NCBI RefSeq assembly: GCF_009857745.1
Contig: NZ_WWEN01000012.1
Coordinates: forward strand, 1 to 61,661
DNA length: 61,661 nucleotides
Direction: 5' to 3'
Source: Thalassovita mangrovi
GTDB taxonomy: Bacteria > Pseudomonadota > Alphaproteobacteria > Rhodobacterales > Rhodobacteraceae
Positions 44,396 to 53,296 of the stretch are shown piece after piece. Numbering within the stretch: the stretch's first letter is position 1; each line of letters begins with the position of its first letter. The position numbers and the translations under genes are program-made. The notes under the pieces were generated by a model. That model saw nothing but the letters and a program-made list of their open reading frames with translations, had not been told where the DNA came from and did no database searches.

Positions 44396-45880
44396 TTACT
44401 CGGCCGCCTGGCGCATCTGGTGCGCCCAGGCGTAGTTGTCGGCATCGTTGCCCGCGACCTCGGGGGTGATGCCCATATATTGCAGCGCGCCTTCCAGGTT
44501 CGGCGGCTGGATATGCCCGGCGAGGAAGCGGTCCACCACCGACAGGTGGGTGTCGTAACGCTCGGGCTGGCTTTCCCAGACCCATTGGCAGACCTCGCTA
44601 CAGAAGGTCAGCTTGCGGCCGTTATGCATAGTGGTGAACGGCTTCTTGCCCACCGCGGTGCCGGTCACCGGCAGCTGGCAGCAGTTGCACACCATCGGCA
44701 GGGTTTCGGGATAGGTCTTGTCGATCCGCCCGGCGCGGACGTTTTCGGTGATCACGTCCCAGTATTTGCCGAAACGGTCGTTCCAGCCGGGATACTTCGC
44801 TTCCAGCCAGTCGCGTTCGTCGGGCGAAACGCCGGCATCGGGGTTCCACCACACGGTGGGCCGCCAGAACCAGACGCCAAGATGCTGGGCGTGGTGATAC
44901 CAGTCGAGCTCGGGCAGGAAATGTTCCTCCCAGTACCAGGGCAGGTCCATACCGAGGTCCTTGAACTGGTCGACGAACTGGCGGACGATCCATTCGGTCA
45001 TGAATTCCTTGAAGCTCATGGTCCGGTGTTCGAGCGGCGTGTAATAATCCATCGAGAAGCCGGTCAGCAGGCCGAAGATGCGCCAGGACCGCCAGAACAT
45101 CTGATCGACCAGTTTCTGCGCTTCCTTTTCGCGGCCGTTTTCGACCAGGATCTTCAGCGTCGGTTCACCCTGCTGCGAATGGCGCGCCTCGTCGGTCTGG
45201 ATCGACGAAATCAGCGCCCCGAATTCGATATCGCCCACATGCAACGCGTCGGCCGACATGCCCAGGAACTGCAGGTTGGTGAAACCGGTTTCAAAGGTGA
45301 AGGTCAGCTGGATCGCCGTCGACACCGCGTCGTTGGCGGTGAACATGTCGTCGAACAGGCTGCGCGCCGCGATTGCCGCCCATTCATTGGTGTGCACGGT
45401 CTTGTGCGCCCAATCCATCTGCGGGTCCTTGTCGGTCAGGCAGTAGGGGAAATAGATCTGGGCCTGACCGTGGCGGCATTCGTCCAGCGTGCCGAAGCTC
45501 GCCATGTTGCGCCAGGCGGCGGCGCGGCCAAAGCGCGCCATCCGCGCCTCGCCGATCGAGGCCAGGTATTCGGGCACCGGGATCGCGCCGTAATGCGCCT
45601 TCACCGCCGATTTCCAGCCCTCGTCGAGCTTGTCGTACATGTTCGAGCGCGCGATGGTCGAGCGTATCGAATAGATGCCCGCGTCCTTGCCCGCCTGGTT
45701 ATGGACATATTCCCGATAGGTCAGCTTGTAGGGTTCGTCCCAGCCCCACCACTTTTCGTTCTCGATGCCGAAGCTCTTGGAAAGCGCATCGGGAAAGGCC
45801 TCCTCCTCGGGCACATAGGTGAAGGACCAGTTCATGTCCCTCGCGGTGTCATAGTAATCGTGGCGTTGCAGCTTCGGCAT
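44396..45880 (-). CDS. tmoA: Diiron monooxygenase hydroxylase alpha subunit (TmoA-like)
   Basis: 494 residues from ATG 45880 with GGAGGA upstream. Diiron ligands fall at the same numbers as in toluene 4-monooxygenase TmoA: Glu104, Glu134/His137 (LDECRHGQ), Glu197 (FETGF), Glu231/His234 (TDEARHSQ). Thr201, Phe176, Phe205, Gln141 and Ile100 also match. Two pocket residues differ from TmoA as I recall it: Ala101 and Gly103 are Pro. The C-terminal part has CNCC and FCSEVC, a four-Cys YHS-like pattern that TmoA lacks. It hydroxylates aromatics or epoxidises alkenes with O2. First gene of the operon; a 19-bp regulatory box lies about 220 bp upstream. Confidence 0.94.
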   Translation of the reverse strand: MPKLQRHDYYDTARDMNWSFTYVPEEEAFPDALSKSFGIENEKWWGWDEPYKLTYREYVHNQAGKDAGIYSIRSTIARSNMYDKLDEGWKSAVKAHYGAIPVPEYLASIGEARMARFGRAAAWRNMASFGTLDECRHGQAQIYFPYCLTDKDPQMDWAHKTVHTNEWAAIAARSLFDDMFTANDAVSTAIQLTFTFETGFTNLQFLGMSADALHVGDIEFGALISSIQTDEARHSQQGEPTLKILVENGREKEAQKLVDQMFWRSWRIFGLLTGFSMDYYTPLEHRTMSFKEFMTEWIVRQFVDQFKDLGMDLPWYWEEHFLPELDWYHHAQHLGVWFWRPTVWWNPDAGVSPDERDWLEAKYPGWNDRFGKYWDVITENVRAGRIDKTYPETLPMVCNCCQLPVTGTAVGKKPFTTMHNGRKLTFCSEVCQWVWESQPERYDTHLSVVDRFLAGHIQPPNLEGALQYMGITPEVAGNDADNYAWAHQMRQAAE

Positions 45881-46383
45881 GAACAAATCCTCCCAGTTCG
45901 CGCCCGGATCGGCCCCTGCTGCGACGTTGATCCGACAGCAGGGAAAAATTGCTATTGGGAGGCGGATTCCACTTGATAAACCGGCCGCGTTTACGCACAA
46001 AGCGGCCAGCAGAAGCCCGACCTTGCGCCCCTCCTCCCTTTGGACGCCCTGTCAGATTTCCTCGCGTTTTTCATCGCTTCGAGAATCAGGTTAGTGAGTG
46101 CGTCTTTGGTTTTCCTTTGGCCCAAAGAAAACGATTTACTTGTTTTATTTCAAATCACTACGTGCGCCACACAACCCAAACCGCCGCAGACAACACGTCA
46201 ATTCAAACCGTATTGGATGGCCCGTGGAGAGCGTTCAGATTTCCCGGTGCCTGTCATCCAGGCACCGTTTCGATCCCTCCCCAAACGCAGTTCGGCCGCG
46301 CGGCCCCGAGGGGTGCGCGGCCGTGGGAAAACATCCGGGACCATAGGCTGAAAATCCGTGCCGGACGGGGCTGATAGGCCAGA
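45881..46383. promoter_or_regulatory. Promoter region of the tmo operon
   Basis: 503 bp between the ferredoxin reductase stop and tmoA with no gene. It holds the CTTTGG direct-repeat box at 46103-46121, AT-rich sequence on both sides (46130-46160) and several imperfect dyads. On the minus strand CTAACCTGATTC follows the box and may include the -10 region. The unusually long leader (about 200 nt) could carry further control. I see no -24/-12 sigma-54 promoter. Confidence 0.5.
46103..46121 (-). promoter_or_regulatory. 11-bp-spaced direct-repeat box upstream of tmoA
   Basis: The plus strand reads TCTTTGGTTTTCCTTTGGC: two CTTTGG units whose starts are exactly 11 bp apart. An 18/19 identical copy lies at 55648-55666 before the P450 operon. 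On the transcribed strand CTA-N3-TGATTC follows 12 bp later in both. It also forms an inverted repeat with CCAAAG at 46122-46127. Probable site of the BTAD regulator. Confidence 0.7.
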
Positions 46384-47613
46384 TCAGGCGGTCGCGGTCA
46401 GATCCTGCCAGGCGGCCTTGATCCGGGCGGCATCGCCGGTGGCCAGCACGTCGCGCGGCGGCGTCACGCCGTCGGTCAGCAACCGACGGGCAAGCATGTG
46501 TTCGCCAGCGCTGTTCAGCGTCTCCACCGCCACCAGACGGCCCGCCGCGAGGTGGTAAACCGACTTGAGCCTGCCGTCGGCCCCGTGGGTCGTGATGGCC
46601 TCGTCGGCGGCACCGATCAGCCCCGCGATCTGCAGCTTCATTGGCCCGATATCGGACCAGAACCACGGCACCGCGCCATAGGCGGTCGGCTTACCGGCCA
46701 GGGTCGCGGCCAGCGCGCGGGCCTGGTCGGTGGCGTTCTGCACCGATTCAAGCCGCATGTGCCGACCGTTGCCCGGCGCGGGGAAACTGGCGCAATCGCC
46801 AAGCGCAAAGATATGCGGGTCTGAGGTGGCGAGATGGGCATCGACCACGACGCCGTTTTCCACGGTGAGGTCTGCAGCGCGGGCAAGCCCGTCGACCGGC
46901 ACCGCGCCGATACCGACGATGACCAGATCGGCCGCCAGAACCTCGGTACCAAGCCGCACCGCCGCCACCCTGCCCTCGCCCTCGATCGCCTCGACCGAAA
47001 CGCCGGTCAGCACCCGCACGCCCAGCGCTTCGAGCTCATGGGCCACCGCCTGCGCCACCTCGGCGCTGGCGGCGCGGCCAAGCAGCCGCGGGGCGAGTTC
47101 GGCCACCGTCACGGCGATGCCGCGCCCGGCCAGCATCGCCGCCGCTTCCAGCCCGATGAAACCGCCGCCGATCACCACCACGCGCGCCACCCCAGGCAGG
47201 GCGCCGCGCAGGGCGCGGGCGTCGCTGGCGGTGCGCAGGGTATGAACCCCGGGCAGGTCGTGTCCTGGCAAGGTCAGCCGCCGCGCCTCGGTCCCGGTGG
47301 CAAGCACCAGCGCCGCATAGGGCAGCGTGGCGCCATCGGCCAAAGTCACCGTCTTTGCCGCCCGGTCGATGCCAGTCGCGGTCTGGCCGAGATGCAGCCG
47401 GATATCCTTGTCGGCAAAGAACACCGGCGCGCGCAGCGGTTGCAGCGGTGCATCTTCGGCCTTCATGAAGGATTTCGACAGCGGCGGCTTGTGATAGGGA
47501 TGGTCCGGATCGGCCGAGATGAGGTCGATCGTGCCCGCATAGCCCTCGTCCCGCAGGCCGGCCGCAAGCTGCGTGCCGCCATGCCCCGCGCCGATGATCA
47601 CCACCCCGGCCAT
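46384..47613 (-). CDS. FAD-dependent ferredoxin reductase (rhodocoxin/putidaredoxin reductase-like)
   Basis: 409 residues. FAD motif IIGAGHGGTQLAAGLRDEGY at residue 5; the HPYHKPPLSK motif; NAD motif VVIGGGFIGLEAAAML at about 145; and the C-terminal FAD segment FALGDCASFP. It reduces the neighbouring [2Fe-2S] ferredoxin from NADH for the P450. Last gene of the P450 operon, one base after the ferredoxin stop. Confidence 0.92.
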   Translation of the reverse strand: MAGVVIIGAGHGGTQLAAGLRDEGYAGTIDLISADPDHPYHKPPLSKSFMKAEDAPLQPLRAPVFFADKDIRLHLGQTATGIDRAAKTVTLADGATLPYAALVLATGTEARRLTLPGHDLPGVHTLRTASDARALRGALPGVARVVVIGGGFIGLEAAAMLAGRGIAVTVAELAPRLLGRAASAEVAQAVAHELEALGVRVLTGVSVEAIEGEGRVAAVRLGTEVLAADLVIVGIGAVPVDGLARAADLTVENGVVVDAHLATSDPHIFALGDCASFPAPGNGRHMRLESVQNATDQARALAATLAGKPTAYGAVPWFWSDIGPMKLQIAGLIGAADEAITTHGADGRLKSVYHLAAGRLVAVETLNSAGEHMLARRLLTDGVTPPRDVLATGDAARIKAAWQDLTATA

Positions 47614-47614
47614 A

Positions 47615-47929
47615 TCAGTGCCCCACCACCTGGAACACGGCGCCGTCCAGCGCCGGGGTCACCTCGACCTGGCAGGTCAGGCGGCTGTTGTCCTGCATCG
47701 CGTCAGAGGTGAATTCCAGCGTGTCGCGTTCGGTGTCTTCCATTTCGGGCAGGTCCTGCGGCGCGTCGATCACAAGGCAATGGCAGGTGGCGCAGATGCA
47801 GGAGCCGCCGCATTCGGCAGAGATGCCGTCGATACCGGCGCCGGTCGCGGCGAGCATCACGCTCTGGCCGTCGGCGGCCTCGATCTCGCGCCGGGTGCCG
47901 TTGGGTTCGATGAAGGTGATTTTGGTCAT
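47615..47929 (-). CDS. Adrenodoxin/putidaredoxin-type [2Fe-2S] ferredoxin
   Basis: 104 residues from ATG 47929. Ligands C-x5-C-x2-C plus a distal Cys: CGGSCICATC and RLTCQV, with the HCLV follow-on typical of P450 ferredoxins. It shuttles electrons between the adjacent reductase and the P450 at the start of the operon. Confidence 0.93.
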   Translation of the reverse strand: MTKITFIEPNGTRREIEAADGQSVMLAATGAGIDGISAECGGSCICATCHCLVIDAPQDLPEMEDTERDTLEFTSDAMQDNSRLTCQVEVTPALDGAVFQVVGH

Positions 47930-47937
47930 GGCTATCC

Positions 47938-48699
47938 TCAGATGAATTGGCGGCCGCCGTCGATGATGAGCGTCTGGCCGGTGACGAAACCGGCAAGGTC
48001 GGAGGCGAGGTAAAGCGCGCCGCCCACCATGTCGGCGGGTTCGGACGCGCGTTTCAGCGCCCCGCGGCTGACGCCGTAGCTGGCGGCATCCTCCATCAGC
48101 CCGAGGCTCGCCTCGGTCAGGGTGAAGCCGGGGGCGATCACGTTGACGCGGATCTTGTCGTCGCCCAGTTCGCGTGCCATCGAACGGGTCATGGCGATCA
48201 CCGCGCCCTTGGAGGCGACGTAGTGCATCCATTGCGGCGAGCCGGAAAACACGGTGGCCGAGGCGACGTTGACGATCGCCCCGCCGCCCGCCTGACGCAT
48301 CAGCGGGGTCAGCGCGCGCGACATCTGCCAGACGCCCTTGACGTTCACCGCCATCACCTTGTCGAACACCGCCTCGTCGATATCCTCGAAGGACCGCCGT
48401 TCCAGCCCGGCATAGATCGCGGCGTTGTTGACGAGGATGTCGATCCCGCCGAATGCCCCTGCCGCCGCTTCGGCCAGCGCCGTGCAGGACGCGGCCGAGG
48501 TCACATCGACGGTAACCGGTTCCGCCACCCCACCCGCGTCGCGGATCATCTGCGCGGTTTCGGCGATGCCGTCGGGGTTGATGTCGGCGACGATCACCCG
48601 GGCGCCCGCCTCGGCGAAGCCCAGTGCGAAGCCGCGCCCAAGGCCGCCCGCCGCGCCGGTCACCACCACGCGTTTTCCCTGAAGTCCAAGATCAGTCAT
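47938..48699 (-). CDS. SDR-family oxidoreductase
   Basis: 253 residues from ATG 48699. Cofactor motif TGAAGGLGRGFALGFAE, structural NNAAIYAG, catalytic region NVASATVFSG, with Tyr-x3-Lys in YVASKGAVI, and C-terminus IDGGRQFI. It overlaps the HD protein gene by 8 bp. It probably oxidises the alcohol made by the oxygenases or a later hydroxy intermediate; the substrate is not deducible. Confidence 0.92.
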   Translation of the reverse strand: MTDLGLQGKRVVVTGAAGGLGRGFALGFAEAGARVIVADINPDGIAETAQMIRDAGGVAEPVTVDVTSAASCTALAEAAAGAFGGIDILVNNAAIYAGLERRSFEDIDEAVFDKVMAVNVKGVWQMSRALTPLMRQAGGGAIVNVASATVFSGSPQWMHYVASKGAVIAMTRSMARELGDDKIRVNVIAPGFTLTEASLGLMEDAASYGVSRGALKRASEPADMVGGALYLASDLAGFVTGQTLIIDGGRQFI

Positions 48700-49315
48700 C
48701 TGACGCCTTTCCCATGTATTTCGCGATTTGCGCCTCGGCCCGGACGGCGGCGCACATGCCTTCGGCAAAGGCCCGCCCGGCCGGGGTCAGCAGATAGGGG
48801 TTCGACACTTTTTCGAGCGTCTCGACATGTTCGAGCAGATTGGTGTCGTACCAGCCGCAAATCGTCCGCATCCCATGCGGCGAAGCGCGCCAGCCCTTGT
48901 CGGCATCCTTCACCACCGCGTCGTTGATCGAACGCGCCTCTTTTGTGGTGTCGTGGCCGTCGATGATCGCCAGAACCGCCTCGATATCGACGCCCGCGGG
49001 GCGGTGACGTTCGAGGATTTCGCGCGCGATGGCGACGCCATGCACCTCGTGATCGCGCACCAGGTCCTTGCGGGTCGGGTTGCGGCCGATGGCCAGCAGC
49101 AAAAGGTCGGGGTCGATGCGTTTCCAACCCACGTCATGCAGCAGGATCGCGGGCAGGACCACGCTTTCCTCGGCTTCCGGCGTCTGCTCCAGCAGCATCC
49201 GCGCCAGCCCATAGGCGACGATCGTGTGTCCGTCGTTGTTGCGCACGTCGAGATACGGCCGCGCGTCCTGCCAAAGCGGCAGGTCGCGGGGCAGAATGAC
49301 GTCTTCGCCGGTCAT
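48692..49315 (-). CDS. HD-domain protein, copy 1
   Basis: 207 residues. Potential metal ligands: His30 (NNDGHT), His60-Asp61 (LLHDVGW), His89 or His92, His121 (DGHDT) and Asp137/139 (KDADK). Six ligands in this order suggest a dinuclear site, found in HD phosphohydrolases and in the mixed-valent diiron oxygenases of the PhnZ/MIOX type, which are about the same length. Paralogous to the protein at 50762-51367. It overlaps the aldehyde dehydrogenase stop (ATGA). Either phosphate-ester hydrolysis or an oxidation step is possible; the dikinase in the operon makes a phosphorylated substrate plausible. Confidence 0.85.
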   Translation of the reverse strand: MTGEDVILPRDLPLWQDARPYLDVRNNDGHTIVAYGLARMLLEQTPEAEESVVLPAILLHDVGWKRIDPDLLLLAIGRNPTRKDLVRDHEVHGVAIAREILERHRPAGVDIEAVLAIIDGHDTTKEARSINDAVVKDADKGWRASPHGMRTICGWYDTNLLEHVETLEKVSNPYLLTPAGRAFAEGMCAAVRAEAQIAKYMGKASDD

Positions 49316-50751
49316 TCCGGCACCTCGTAGCTGAGATACATGGTCTTGTATTCAAGGTAGCTTTCGACGCCGTAGCGGCCCTTTTCGCGGCCCAGCCCGC
49401 TTTCCTTCATGCCGCCGAAGGGCACGTAATGGGACGAGCGGTGAATGTCGTTGAGCCAGACCGATCCCGCCTCCAGCCCCTCGGCCAGCGTCAGGCCACG
49501 GGCCAGATCGCCGGAGAACACGAAGCCCGCCAGCCCGTAGCGCGAGGCATTGGCCAGCGCCAGCGCCTCGGCCGCACTGTCGACCGGGGCGATGCCCAGC
49601 ACCGGGCCGAAGGTTTCCTCGGTCATCACAGCCATATCCTGGGTGGCGTCGGCGATGATGGTCGGCGGGAAGTAGAAACCGCCGTCATAGCCCGGGCCGG
49701 TCACCCGCGCCCCGCCCAGCAGGATGCGCGCGCCCCTGGCGCGGGCGTCGTCGGATTGCAGCGCGGAATTGGCGAAGATCTTCTCGTTCACCAGCGGGCC
49801 CAGGTCGCCGCTGCCGCCCTCGGGCTGCAGCGTCAGCTTGCCGGCCTTTTCGGTGAGCCGGACGAGGAAATCTTCGTAAACCGGGCGTTCGACGAAGACC
49901 CGGTTCACGCGGTAACAGAACTGCCCGGTATTGGCGAAACCGTGGCGGGCGATGGCGGTGGTCGCCTTGTCCAGATCGGCATCGGCGCAGACGATGGCAG
50001 CCGATTGCCCGCCCAGTTCCAGCGTCAGCCGCTTCAGCGTGCCGGTCGCCGCGGCGGCGATGGCCTTGCCCGCCGCGGTGCCGCCGGTGAAAGCCACCTT
50101 GCGCGGCACGGGATGTTCGATCAGCGCCGCGCCGATGCCGCGCCCGTCGCCGGTCACCACGTTGAACACGCCCGCAGGCAGGCCCGCCGCATGGAAAATC
50201 TCGGCCAGCATCAGGGTGGACAGCGGGGTATCCTCGGCCGGTTTGGCGACCACGGTGCAGCCGGCGATCAGCGCCGCGCCGAGTTTGAACATCAGAAGCG
50301 TGATCGGATAGTTGAACGGGGTGATCGCCACCACCACGCCCACCGGGTCGCGGGTGACGATGGTCTTTTCCCCCGCCCCCTGCCCCAGCGACATCGTGGC
50401 CTGCAGCCGCAGCCCCTCTTCGGCATAGACATCCAGCAGGTCGGCGGAGCGGCTGATTTCGCCGATACAGGCGGCCAGCGGCCGTCCGAGTTCGGCGTTC
50501 AGCACCTTGCCCACGGCGTCGGCATTGTCGCGCATCGCCTGGGCGAGCTTCTTTTGCAGCGCCACGCGTTCGGCCATCGGCAGGCGCTTCCAGCTTTCCA
50601 TCGCCCGCGCGGCGCTTGCCACCGCCACGTCGGCGTCGGCGGCATCGCCCAGCGGCACGGTATCGACCACGGCGCCGGTCACCGGCGAAAATATCTCCAT
50701 CCGCGCGCCGGATTGCCCCGCGCGCCAGCTGCCATCGATGAACATTTCCAT
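49312..50751 (-). CDS. NAD(P)+-dependent aldehyde dehydrogenase
   Basis: 479 residues, standard length. TPFNYP, the cofactor motif FTGGTAAGKAIA, general-base Glu in LELGGQSAAIV and nucleophile Cys in NTGQFCYRVNRV are all present, with the C-terminal PFGGMKESGLGREKG. It oxidises an aldehyde from the pathway to an acid. It sits between the two HD-protein genes. Confidence 0.95.
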   Translation of the reverse strand: MEMFIDGSWRAGQSGARMEIFSPVTGAVVDTVPLGDAADADVAVASAARAMESWKRLPMAERVALQKKLAQAMRDNADAVGKVLNAELGRPLAACIGEISRSADLLDVYAEEGLRLQATMSLGQGAGEKTIVTRDPVGVVVAITPFNYPITLLMFKLGAALIAGCTVVAKPAEDTPLSTLMLAEIFHAAGLPAGVFNVVTGDGRGIGAALIEHPVPRKVAFTGGTAAGKAIAAAATGTLKRLTLELGGQSAAIVCADADLDKATTAIARHGFANTGQFCYRVNRVFVERPVYEDFLVRLTEKAGKLTLQPEGGSGDLGPLVNEKIFANSALQSDDARARGARILLGGARVTGPGYDGGFYFPPTIIADATQDMAVMTEETFGPVLGIAPVDSAAEALALANASRYGLAGFVFSGDLARGLTLAEGLEAGSVWLNDIHRSSHYVPFGGMKESGLGREKGRYGVESYLEYKTMYLSYEVPE

Positions 50752-50761
50752 TGGGTCTTCC

Positions 50762-51367
50762 TCAGATCACGTGCAGCATCAGCGCCGCCCGGGTCCCGGC
50801 CAGGGTTTCCGCCGCCATCCGGCGCCCGGCCTCGGTCTCAAGCTGGTCTTTCTGCGTCTCCAGCCGGTCGGCATAGCCGTGCGGCGTGGTCTTGAACCAC
50901 TCGCAGGCAATCGCCACCCCGGTCACCTCGAAGCGCCAGAGCTTGTCGGCATCGCGCACGATCCGGTCGTTCAGGTGGCGCGGATCGGGGCGGGTGTCGT
51001 GGCCGTCGACGATTTCGTTCACCGCGGCGATCACCTCTTCGTTCCAGCCGGTGGCGCGCATCGCCTCGGTGCCCAGGCGGACGCTTTCGGCCTCATGCAG
51101 GTAGCGCACGTCGGATTGCAGCATATTGGGGCCGGAAAATCCCTTTTCGATGATGTCGTCGTGGTCGATCGAATACCAGCCGATGTCATGCAGCAGGATG
51201 GCGAGCGAACAGATATCGCGGTCGGCCTCGGGGTATTCGTCAAGCAGACGCTGCGCCCAGGCAAAGGAAAGCGGGATATGCACGTCGTTCTTGCGCGCCC
51301 GCATATAGGGTTCGCAGGCCCGCCAAACCGGGTCGAAGCGGGCAAGATCGGCATGTTTGTCGAGCAT
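50762..51367 (-). CDS. HD-domain protein, copy 2
   Basis: 201 residues from ATG 51367 (the longer frame lacks a site). Same layout as copy 1: His30 (KNDVHI), His60-Asp61 (LLHDIGW), His91, His123 (DGHDT) and Asp139/141 (RDADK). The two copies align along their whole length, with divergence in the N- and C-terminal parts, so they may form a heterodimer or act on successive intermediates. 66-bp gap after the dikinase subunit. Confidence 0.85.
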   Translation of the reverse strand: MLDKHADLARFDPVWRACEPYMRARKNDVHIPLSFAWAQRLLDEYPEADRDICSLAILLHDIGWYSIDHDDIIEKGFSGPNMLQSDVRYLHEAESVRLGTEAMRATGWNEEVIAAVNEIVDGHDTRPDPRHLNDRIVRDADKLWRFEVTGVAIACEWFKTTPHGYADRLETQKDQLETEAGRRMAAETLAGTRAALMLHVI

Positions 51368-51433
51368 CGGGGGTCTCCGGCTGTTTTGGTCGGGGACCAC
51401 GCCGGAACGCGGCCCCCGGGGGAGTGTTTGGGT

Positions 51434-53245
51434 TTAGTCGAGAACGGTCACCTTGCCGGTGTTGCCGTCGACGCGGATCATCTGCCCGGTCTGGATCTTC
51501 GACGATCCGTTGCCGGTGCCGGTCACCGCAGGAAGACCGTATTCGCGGCAGACGATGGCGGCGTGGCTCATCATCCCGCCGATATCGGTGACGGTCGCCT
51601 TGATCTTGCCGAACACCGGCGCCCAGCTCGGAGCGGTGACCGGCGCGACGAGGATTTCGCCGACCTGGATCTCGCTCAGCTGGTCGGGGCTGCGGATCAC
51701 CCGTGCGATGCCTTCCACCGCGCCGGGGCTGGCCGCCATGCCGGACAGCGCGCCTTCGACCTCATCGGCGCCGATCCAGTTCTGGATCGATTCCGAGGTG
51801 ATGCCCCAAAGCATGATGGTGAAGGGTTCGGTGATGACCGCGGGCGGGTTGTTCAGCGCCGGTTGCGGCGGCTGGGTGGCCAGCGCGTCGATGATGCCGC
51901 GGCGGCGTTCGATCTCCTGCGGCCAGTAGCTTGGCCCGATCCAGTCGCCGCCGGTCGCCCAGGCGTTGCCATAATCGAACAGCGCGTCGCGCACTTCCTG
52001 CCGGCTGAGGTAGAACATGCCGTCGTCGGTCGGCCAGAAGCCTTCTTCCTTCAGCATGGTGGAAAGCTCGCGCATCTTGCGCCAGAACACGCTCATCGAC
52101 CAATGCTCGATGTAGAAATTATGGTTCTCCACATAGGGGAAGACCACCCGGGCGAGGCCCAGCTTGCCCTGGAACGCCTCACGCGACGCTTCGTCCATCA
52201 TCGCCTCGTATTCCGAGGTGATGCGGTCGCGCTCGGCGATCAGCTCGGCGGTGGGTCGTTCGATGGTCTCGCCCGCCTCGGCGCGCAGGATGTAATCGCG
52301 CAGATAGCCCATCGGGATATCGAGGTGATCGATCCAGTATTTGTCGGTCGAATAGAAACCGTTACCCGAGGTGAAGTTGAACCACGGGTCCTTCGCGCCT
52401 TCCCAGGCGTCGATCCAGGCCGGACCGTGCGGCAGCTTCGCCACCGCCGCCAGCGCCTCGTCGACGCTGCCGGATTTCAGCGCGTCGCCCACGCCCAGTT
52501 CGATCGCCAGGCGGGCGAGCTTCTTCAGCTCGTCATCGGGGCGGAACAGGTCGCTGTCGACGCCTTGCACCATCTTGGCGATGGCCTGATCGGGGATGGT
52601 CGGGAATTCGCCCTTCATGAAGCCGAAGAAATCGAGATAGGCCGCATAACCGAGGTTCAGGAACTCGAAGTGATACTGCCAGGTCTTGTAGAGCAGCTGG
52701 ATCGCCGCGTCGTAATTGCCCATGATGTCGAGATGCGGATCGACGCCGCGGCCTTCGGTGATCCAGTCGATCGGCACCACCTCGGGCAGCTTTTCGAAGC
52801 TCAGCGCCTCCATCTCGGCGATGTTGGCCTTCACCTTCTTGTGCCAGTTGTCGAGCAGGCTGTCCCAGTTCTGGAAGTAATGCCCGGCCCGTTCGAGGAA
52901 TTGCGGAATGCGGCCCTCGATCAGCTCCGGCGCCACCGCGATGGGCGACATGTAGCAATAGCCGTTATGGATGCGGTAATCGACACCGTTGGCCGGCGGC
53001 ACCAGGTAATGGCGGGTGTTGTACTGCCCCAGGCAGCGCACCGCATATTCCACCGTCACCGCGTCGAACGGTTTGAACGGGTTCGGCCAGTGCTGGCTGT
53101 CGCAGAACCAGAATTTGGCATCTTCCTTTTCCCGCAGATTGGGCTGGAAGGTCAGGTAATAAGGGTAAAGGTCTTCCCAGCCCTCGGCGCCAGCGGGCGC
53201 CTTGAGGTCATAAGCACTGGGAAACAGCGGCGTTTGCGCGTCCAT
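51434..53245 (-). CDS. Dikinase subunit with swivelling phosphohistidine domain (phenylphosphate-synthase alpha-like)
   Basis: 603 residues. The last about 85 residues are a PEP-utilizer mobile domain with the phosphorylated His561 in TDIGGMMSHAAIV and the VDGNTGKVTVL end. The first about 510 residues are a helical, Trp/Tyr-rich domain corresponding to the substrate-binding part of phenylphosphate synthase and rifampin phosphotransferase. No PEP/pyruvate TIM barrel is present, so the acceptor is not pyruvate. ATP-derived phosphate would pass via His561 to an organic hydroxyl group. Partner is the ATP-grasp protein encoded just upstream. Confidence 0.85.
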   Translation of the reverse strand: MDAQTPLFPSAYDLKAPAGAEGWEDLYPYYLTFQPNLREKEDAKFWFCDSQHWPNPFKPFDAVTVEYAVRCLGQYNTRHYLVPPANGVDYRIHNGYCYMSPIAVAPELIEGRIPQFLERAGHYFQNWDSLLDNWHKKVKANIAEMEALSFEKLPEVVPIDWITEGRGVDPHLDIMGNYDAAIQLLYKTWQYHFEFLNLGYAAYLDFFGFMKGEFPTIPDQAIAKMVQGVDSDLFRPDDELKKLARLAIELGVGDALKSGSVDEALAAVAKLPHGPAWIDAWEGAKDPWFNFTSGNGFYSTDKYWIDHLDIPMGYLRDYILRAEAGETIERPTAELIAERDRITSEYEAMMDEASREAFQGKLGLARVVFPYVENHNFYIEHWSMSVFWRKMRELSTMLKEEGFWPTDDGMFYLSRQEVRDALFDYGNAWATGGDWIGPSYWPQEIERRRGIIDALATQPPQPALNNPPAVITEPFTIMLWGITSESIQNWIGADEVEGALSGMAASPGAVEGIARVIRSPDQLSEIQVGEILVAPVTAPSWAPVFGKIKATVTDIGGMMSHAAIVCREYGLPAVTGTGNGSSKIQTGQMIRVDGNTGKVTVLD

Positions 53246-53296
53246 GTCGGTTTTCCTCCCTGAAGACCGTGTTTCGCTTTTTATTATCTTGAAGGG

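Noticed and set aside
45881-46383. Sigma-54 promoter for the tmo operon
   Set aside because: No GG-N10-GC pair with correct context was found, and no sigma-54 activator gene is nearby; the direct-repeat box fits better.
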